Below are positions 6,026 to 9,651 of a stretch of DNA of 9,651 bases, piece after piece. The stretch spans positions 1 to 9,651 of the forward strand of contig JACMQE010000167.1 in assembly GCA_014377145.1 (NCBI GenBank), read 5' to 3'. Each line of letters begins with the position of its first letter. The stretch's first letter is position 1. Both the position numbers and the translations under genes were made by a program. Origin of the DNA: Glaciimonas sp. (GTDB lineage: Bacteria; Pseudomonadota; Gammaproteobacteria; Burkholderiales; Burkholderiaceae). The notes beneath the pieces are model-generated. The model did not search any database. It was not told where the DNA came from and was given only the letters and a program-made list of their open reading frames with translations.

Positions 6026-8413
6026 TTAGAATCCAGTACCTAATTGGAATTGGAAATGCTGTACTTTATCAGCCACAGTTGCACCATTTACAATTTGTGT
6101 TTGCGCATTCAGAGGCATACCCCAGCTCAACTTCAAGGGACCAAACAGCGATACCCAACTCAAACCAAAACCTGTTGAATAACGTAAGTCCTTGAATGAC
6201 ATTGACGTTTTATCAGAAAATACCTGTCCACCATCCAAGAATGTAAACCAACGCAACGTACGATCATTTCCAGACCCTGGGAATGGGAACTGAAGCTCAA
6301 GGTTACCAAATACCCGCTTTGCCCCGCCCAAAGAATCGCCATATTGATCGACCTTATTACCTAACGTCGAACCTTCATAACCTCGTACAGTGCCAATACC
6401 ACCTGCATAATAATTTTTGAACACAGGATACGCAGCGCCACCAATCCCAGCGCCATAGTCAACTTCACCATTCATGGCGATAGTGACGGCATTACCGAAC
6501 AAAGGTTGAAAGTACTGATGCTGATAACTTGCACGGTAGTAGCGCAAGCTACCCACAGCCGATATCTCAAGGTTGGCACGTTGATAAAGACCTTTGGTTG
6601 GCACTAATGCACTATCTCGGCTGTCTCGCTGCCATGCTGACGTCAGTGGAAAACTAATTGTATCCACTGAACTCGGATTTACTAGAAAACCGGTCGTAGG
6701 ATTAATAGCAATATGACCGAAATCAGCAACATATCGCTGATAAAGGCTAGGGCTTAGACCATCTGCATATACTTTTGTATTTTGAACACCTAAGCCGAAG
6801 AAAATTGTATCCAATTCAGAAAAAGGAACACCAAATTTGACATCACTGCCGACAGTACGAACTTTATAATCACCTTGATTGTAAATAGAAGGGCTCAATG
6901 TGCGCAAGTATAGATCATAGGTGCGACTGACGCCTTCATCTGTAAAGTATGGGTTAGTCTGTGACACTGCAATGGTTCGATTAGTATGACTAGTATTTAC
7001 GTCAAGACCAATGGTATTACCGCTACCAAATACATTTTGTTGGTGAATAGAACCAGTCAAACTAACTTTATCCGTTTGTGAGAAGCCGGCACCCACCATA
7101 ATATTACCAGTCGGTTTTTCAGTAACAGCCATGGTAACGTCAACCTGATCGGATGTCCCAGGAACTTCAGACGTTTCAATATTGACATCCTTGAAATACC
7201 CCAGACGATCAACACGATCACGCGACAATTTAATATTGGACCCGTCATACCAGGAATCCTCAAATTGACGGAACTCTCGACGCACCACTTCATCACGGGT
7301 CTTGGTATTTCCAAATATGTTAATGTGTCGCACGTACACACGTTTGCCTGGATCGACCCTAATCGTAAAAGCAACTTCTTTCTTAGCACGATCAAGTATC
7401 GGATTAGCATTGACATTGGCAAAGGCATAACCGAAGTTACCAAGGCGTTCAGACATTTTCTTCGTAGTTTCTATCGATTTCTGACCGGAGAACACATCTC
7501 CTTTTTTCAATTGAACCAAAGACTTTAACTCTTCCTCACGCCCAAACATTTCGCCTTCTAACTTGACATCTGAAACTGTAAATTTATCGCCTTCATTGAT
7601 ATTTAATGTAACGTAAATATCTTTTTTATCCGAGGCAATAGATACTTGGCTAGATTCAATCTGCATTTCAATATATCCACGATTCAGATAATACGAACGC
7701 AAAGTCTCGATATCCCCAGCCAGTTTTTCTTTAGAGTATTGATCTGCTTTGGTGTACCAGGTAAACCAACCAGGCGAGCGTAAGTTTAGCTGGTCACGCA
7801 ATTGTTTGTCAGAAAGTATCTGATTACCAACAAAATTAATTTGCTTGATACGTGAAACTTCACCTTCATCAACTGCAAAATTAATATTGACACGATTCCT
7901 CTCAACTGGCGTTACAGTCGTCGTAACTTTCATACCATACAAGCCACGCGACAAATATTGGCGCTTCAGTTCTTGCTCCGCCCTATCTACTAACGCTTTA
8001 TCATAAATGCGTGACTCACCGACACCAGTTTCTTTTAATGCTTTGGTGAGTTGATCCTTATCAAACTCTTTCGTTCCGGAAAATGCGACACCGGCGATTG
8101 CAGGGCGCTCTTCGACCATAACCATCAAAACATTCCCATTAACCTCGACACGAACATCTTTAAAGAAGCCAGTAGCGTAAAGCGCCTTGATAGACGCGAT
8201 CGCCCTTTCATCCTTAAAAGTTTCGCCAACGCGTACAGGTAAATAGTTGAAAACGGTACCAGCTTCGGTCCGTTGAATGCCTTCGATCCGAATGTCTTTG
8301 ATGACAAAGGGCTGAACTGCCATTGCCTGTCCTGAGCCTATGGCGAAAGCCGCAATAGCGATCAAACGACGGGGGGAAATCGACAAAAGGAAATGCTGGG
8401 AATGTAATTTCAT
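6026..8413 (-). CDS. bamA: Outer membrane protein assembly factor BamA
   Basis: The essential core of the BAM complex, an Omp85-family barrel that folds and inserts outer membrane proteins. The 795-residue precursor has a signal peptide (1-32, basic SPRR, hydrophobic LIAIAAFAIG, cleavage after AMA). Five POTRA domains follow, estimated at about 34-433 by comparison with E. coli; POTRA1 opens VIKDIRIEGIQRTEAGTVF. The transmembrane barrel (about 434-795) carries the conserved VRGYEGS motif (676-682) and ends in an aromatic terminal strand, HFQFQLGTGF. The ATG at 8413 gives the usual Burkholderiales start MKLHSQHF. A TTG at 8461 in frame, with AAGG seven bases upstream, would add 16 residues and cannot be fully excluded, because the ATG has no clear Shine-Dalgarno of its own. 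A candidate sigma-E promoter and a perfect hairpin lie just upstream. Confidence 0.97.
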   Translation of the reverse strand: MKLHSQHFLLSISPRRLIAIAAFAIGSGQAMAVQPFVIKDIRIEGIQRTEAGTVFNYLPVRVGETFKDERAIASIKALYATGFFKDVRVEVNGNVLMVMVEERPAIAGVAFSGTKEFDKDQLTKALKETGVGESRIYDKALVDRAEQELKRQYLSRGLYGMKVTTTVTPVERNRVNINFAVDEGEVSRIKQINFVGNQILSDKQLRDQLNLRSPGWFTWYTKADQYSKEKLAGDIETLRSYYLNRGYIEMQIESSQVSIASDKKDIYVTLNINEGDKFTVSDVKLEGEMFGREEELKSLVQLKKGDVFSGQKSIETTKKMSERLGNFGYAFANVNANPILDRAKKEVAFTIRVDPGKRVYVRHINIFGNTKTRDEVVRREFRQFEDSWYDGSNIKLSRDRVDRLGYFKDVNIETSEVPGTSDQVDVTMAVTEKPTGNIMVGAGFSQTDKVSLTGSIHQQNVFGSGNTIGLDVNTSHTNRTIAVSQTNPYFTDEGVSRTYDLYLRTLSPSIYNQGDYKVRTVGSDVKFGVPFSELDTIFFGLGVQNTKVYADGLSPSLYQRYVADFGHIAINPTTGFLVNPSSVDTISFPLTSAWQRDSRDSALVPTKGLYQRANLEISAVGSLRYYRASYQHQYFQPLFGNAVTIAMNGEVDYGAGIGGAAYPVFKNYYAGGIGTVRGYEGSTLGNKVDQYGDSLGGAKRVFGNLELQFPFPGSGNDRTLRWFTFLDGGQVFSDKTSMSFKDLRYSTGFGLSWVSLFGPLKLSWGMPLNAQTQIVNGATVADKVQHFQFQLGTGF

Positions 8414-8480
8414 TAGCGATAGTTTGTTATTAATATCCTTGCAGACGACAAAATCGTACAAGAAAAAACCTTGGGGTAAA

Positions 8481-8507
8481 TTTTGCTACTGAAAATCAGT
8501 AGCAAAA
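8481..8507. repeat. Perfect 11-bp inverted repeat in the bamA leader
   Basis: TTTTGCTACTG (8481-8491) and CAGTAGCAAAA (8497-8507) are exact reverse complements separated by AAAAT. The element is 68-94 bases upstream of the bamA ATG. T runs lie on the 5' side and A runs on the 3' side of the stem on both strands, so it is not a rho-independent terminator. If transcription starts from the promoter candidate at 8517-8545 the hairpin would be at the extreme 5' end of the bamA transcript. Otherwise it could be a binding site for a dimeric regulator. The inverted repeat is directly visible; its role is inferred. Confidence 0.6.
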
Positions 8508-8516
8508 ATAGCATTA

Positions 8517-8545
8517 TCGGAATATTGGCCTTAAAAAACAGTTCC
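8517..8545 (-). promoter_or_regulatory. Candidate sigma-E-type promoter for bamA
   Basis: On the minus strand GGAACTG (8545-8539) is followed by 17 bases and TCCGA (8521-8517). This resembles the sigma-E pattern GGAACTT, about 16 bases, TCTGA, as in the E. coli rpoH P3 promoter. In E. coli bamA (yaeT) belongs to the sigma-E regulon, and here RseP, the protease that releases sigma-E, is encoded directly upstream. GATAAT (8518-8513) overlaps the -10 and could serve a housekeeping sigma factor, but it lacks a good -35. The predicted start is near 8508-8510. The match is one mismatch in each box, so this is a plausible candidate, not proof. Confidence 0.38.
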
Positions 8546-8598
8546 AGCAAAGGAAACAGAGTGAACAATATCTGCGGTTAGCAGACAAACATTGCTGG
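8544..8598. repeat. Nested inverted repeat downstream of rseP
   Basis: CCAGCAA (8544-8550) pairs with TTGCTGG (8592-8598), and inside them TCTGC/GCAGA (8571-8575 with 8581-8585, loop GGTTA) forms a second stem. Read as rseP mRNA, the outer stem is followed by AACTG and then six T residues (8538-8533). This could be a branched terminator limiting read-through from rseP into bamA. The long outer loop makes the fold uncertain, and the distal arm overlaps the candidate sigma-E -35 box. Confidence 0.25.
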
Positions 8599-8620
8599 GT
8601 CAATTTTAAGTAAGCTCTTA

Positions 8621-9651
8621 CTAAAATATAAGTCGAGCGATGTCATTAAACATAGCCACTGATATTAACGTCAATAAAATACCTATACTCGCACGTCCAG
8701 CAATTTCCTCAAGCCGTTGTGGAAACGGGCGCCCAGTCAAAACTTCCACCGAATAATACAGCAAAAGCCCACCATCTAAAACTGGGATAGGAAGCAAATT
8801 CATTACCCCCAAGCTGATGCTGATAAATGCAATAAAACTGAGATAACTAATTGCGCCGCCACGTGCCGTTTGACCGGCGTAATCAGCAATCGCAATCGGA
8901 CCGGTAATATTTTTCCATGAAACCTGCCCAACCAACATTTTCCCCAGCATTTTTAACGTCAAAACACTAATATCCCACGTTTTTTGTGCACCTTTAGCCA
9001 ATGCTACAAAAGGGGTACTGGTTGCAAGGATCATTTCCGGTGTCACAGGCACTTCGACCTTGATCAGGCCAAATGTTTTACCCTTGATCTCCTGCTGTTC
9101 TGACGTTACTTCCAGTAGAAATTTTTGCTCATCTCTGATAACAGCGATATCTAATTTTTGGCCAGGCGAGGCCCTCACTTTTTCAATTAGTTCTAAACTA
9201 TCGATTATAACTGCACCATTGACACCAGTAATTAAATCCCTTTCCCGCAAACCAGCCTTCATCGCAGGTCCATCTTGCATTACTTTACCTAGCACTGCTT
9301 GTGGTCTAGCTAGTGAAATACCTAGTTTACCTAAAAAGTCCCCCTCTAGATCCTTAGGTTTAATACTTTCCAGTGGCAAGATGATCGTATCCAAAATATT
9401 TCCACCAGACGGACCAGTATTTAGATGCTGCACGTCTAACTTTATACTGCTTTTCTCCAAAGCCGCCTGCATCAACTTCCAGCGCAAATCGGACCAAATC
9501 TGAATCGGCTCTCCATTCACCGCTGTGACAAGTTCGCCGCCACGTAAACCTGCCTGATAAGCGACCGATTGCTGGGCAACGGTGCGTAATTTCGGCGTAG
9601 GTTCAGTTGTGCCGTGAATGTATAAACCGGCAAATAACAAGATCGCGAGGA
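8621..9651 (-). CDS. rseP: RIP metalloprotease RseP, C-terminal three quarters (window edge)
   Basis: A site-2 zinc metalloprotease of the inner membrane that cuts the anti-sigma factor RseA after DegS and so releases sigma-E; it also clears signal peptide remnants. About 343 codons are visible, with the reading frame running off the right edge. About 105-110 N-terminal residues, including the HExxH zinc site, lie outside, compared with the 450 residues of E. coli RseP. Visible from the first complete residue (L1): two tandem PDZ domains (about 20-105 and 108-190, the second around GDFLGKLGISL), the GPIAIADYAG segment (250-259), a hydrophobic stretch YLSFIAFISISLGVMN, the third zinc ligand motif NLLPIPVLDGG (284-294), and a final membrane helix. 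It stops at TAG, 207 bases before the bamA ATG, the conserved rseP-bamA order. Confidence 0.95.
   Translation of the reverse strand, partial: LAILLFAGLYIHGTTEPTPKLRTVAQQSVAYQAGLRGGELVTAVNGEPIQIWSDLRWKLMQAALEKSSIKLDVQHLNTGPSGGNILDTIILPLESIKPKDLEGDFLGKLGISLARPQAVLGKVMQDGPAMKAGLRERDLITGVNGAVIIDSLELIEKVRASPGQKLDIAVIRDEQKFLLEVTSEQQEIKGKTFGLIKVEVPVTPEMILATSTPFVALAKGAQKTWDISVLTLKMLGKMLVGQVSWKNITGPIAIADYAGQTARGGAISYLSFIAFISISLGVMNLLPIPVLDGGLLLYYSVEVLTGRPFPQRLEEIAGRASIGILLTLISVAMFNDIARLIF

Noticed and set aside
7057..7443. Second minus-strand frame of 128 residues inside bamA
   Set aside because: It is fully contained in bamA, whose own frame is intact over POTRA and barrel regions. The alternative translation has no recognisable motif.
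8481..8507. Hairpin before bamA as a rho-independent terminator
   Set aside because: On both strands the stem is followed by A residues that are themselves part of the pairing, with no U tract after it.

Overview
This window carries the envelope-biogenesis gene cluster of a Gram-negative betaproteobacterium. Nine genes lie on the minus strand; read in their own direction (from high to low coordinates) they are rseP (5' end cut off by the window), bamA, ompH/skp, lpxD, fabZ, lpxA, lpxB, rnhB and a SpoU/TrmH-family RNA methyltransferase. At the far left the last 27 codons of a convergent plus-strand gene are visible; they match the C-terminus of PpsR, the PEP-synthase regulatory protein. This order, with rnhB and the methyltransferase after lpxB and a convergent ppsR, is the arrangement I know from Burkholderiales. 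The protein sequences look like that order (Oxalobacteraceae or a near relative is my best guess), although the DNA is more AT-rich than most members. No mobile element, CRISPR array, rRNA or tRNA gene was seen.

Layout. 1-86: ppsR 3' end (+). 87-261: intergenic, with small nested inverted repeats but no clear U-tract terminator. 262-1047: RNA methyltransferase. 1048-1169: short gap without clear signals. 1170-1790: rnhB with a TTG start. 1791-1920: AT-rich gap holding the rnhB ribosome binding site. 1921-5429: a tightly packed lipid A/fatty acid block (lpxB, lpxA, fabZ, lpxD) with gaps of 1 and 6 bases, one 14-base overlap, and 15 bases to ompH. 5445-5966: ompH, TTG start. 6026-8413: bamA. 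8414-8620: the most information-rich gap, with a candidate sigma-E-type promoter, a perfect 11-bp inverted repeat just downstream of it, and a second nested inverted repeat after rseP. 8621-9651: rseP, missing the part that encodes its HExxH motif.

How they fit together. RseP is the intramembrane protease that releases sigma-E when outer membrane assembly fails. BamA and OmpH/Skp insert and chaperone outer membrane proteins. LpxA, LpxD and LpxB make the lipid A precursor, and FabZ competes with LpxA and LpxD for the same 3-hydroxyacyl-ACP pool. The cluster therefore joins the protein and lipid halves of outer membrane construction. RNase HII and the rRNA/tRNA-type methyltransferase are housekeeping genes trailing it. 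All core enzymes look intact. Points worth checking are a Cys in place of the usual Arg in the GRG motif of RNase HII, a Phe at the acyl-chain ruler position of LpxA, and the regulatory-looking DNA in front of bamA. I did not find a novel multi-gene system here.
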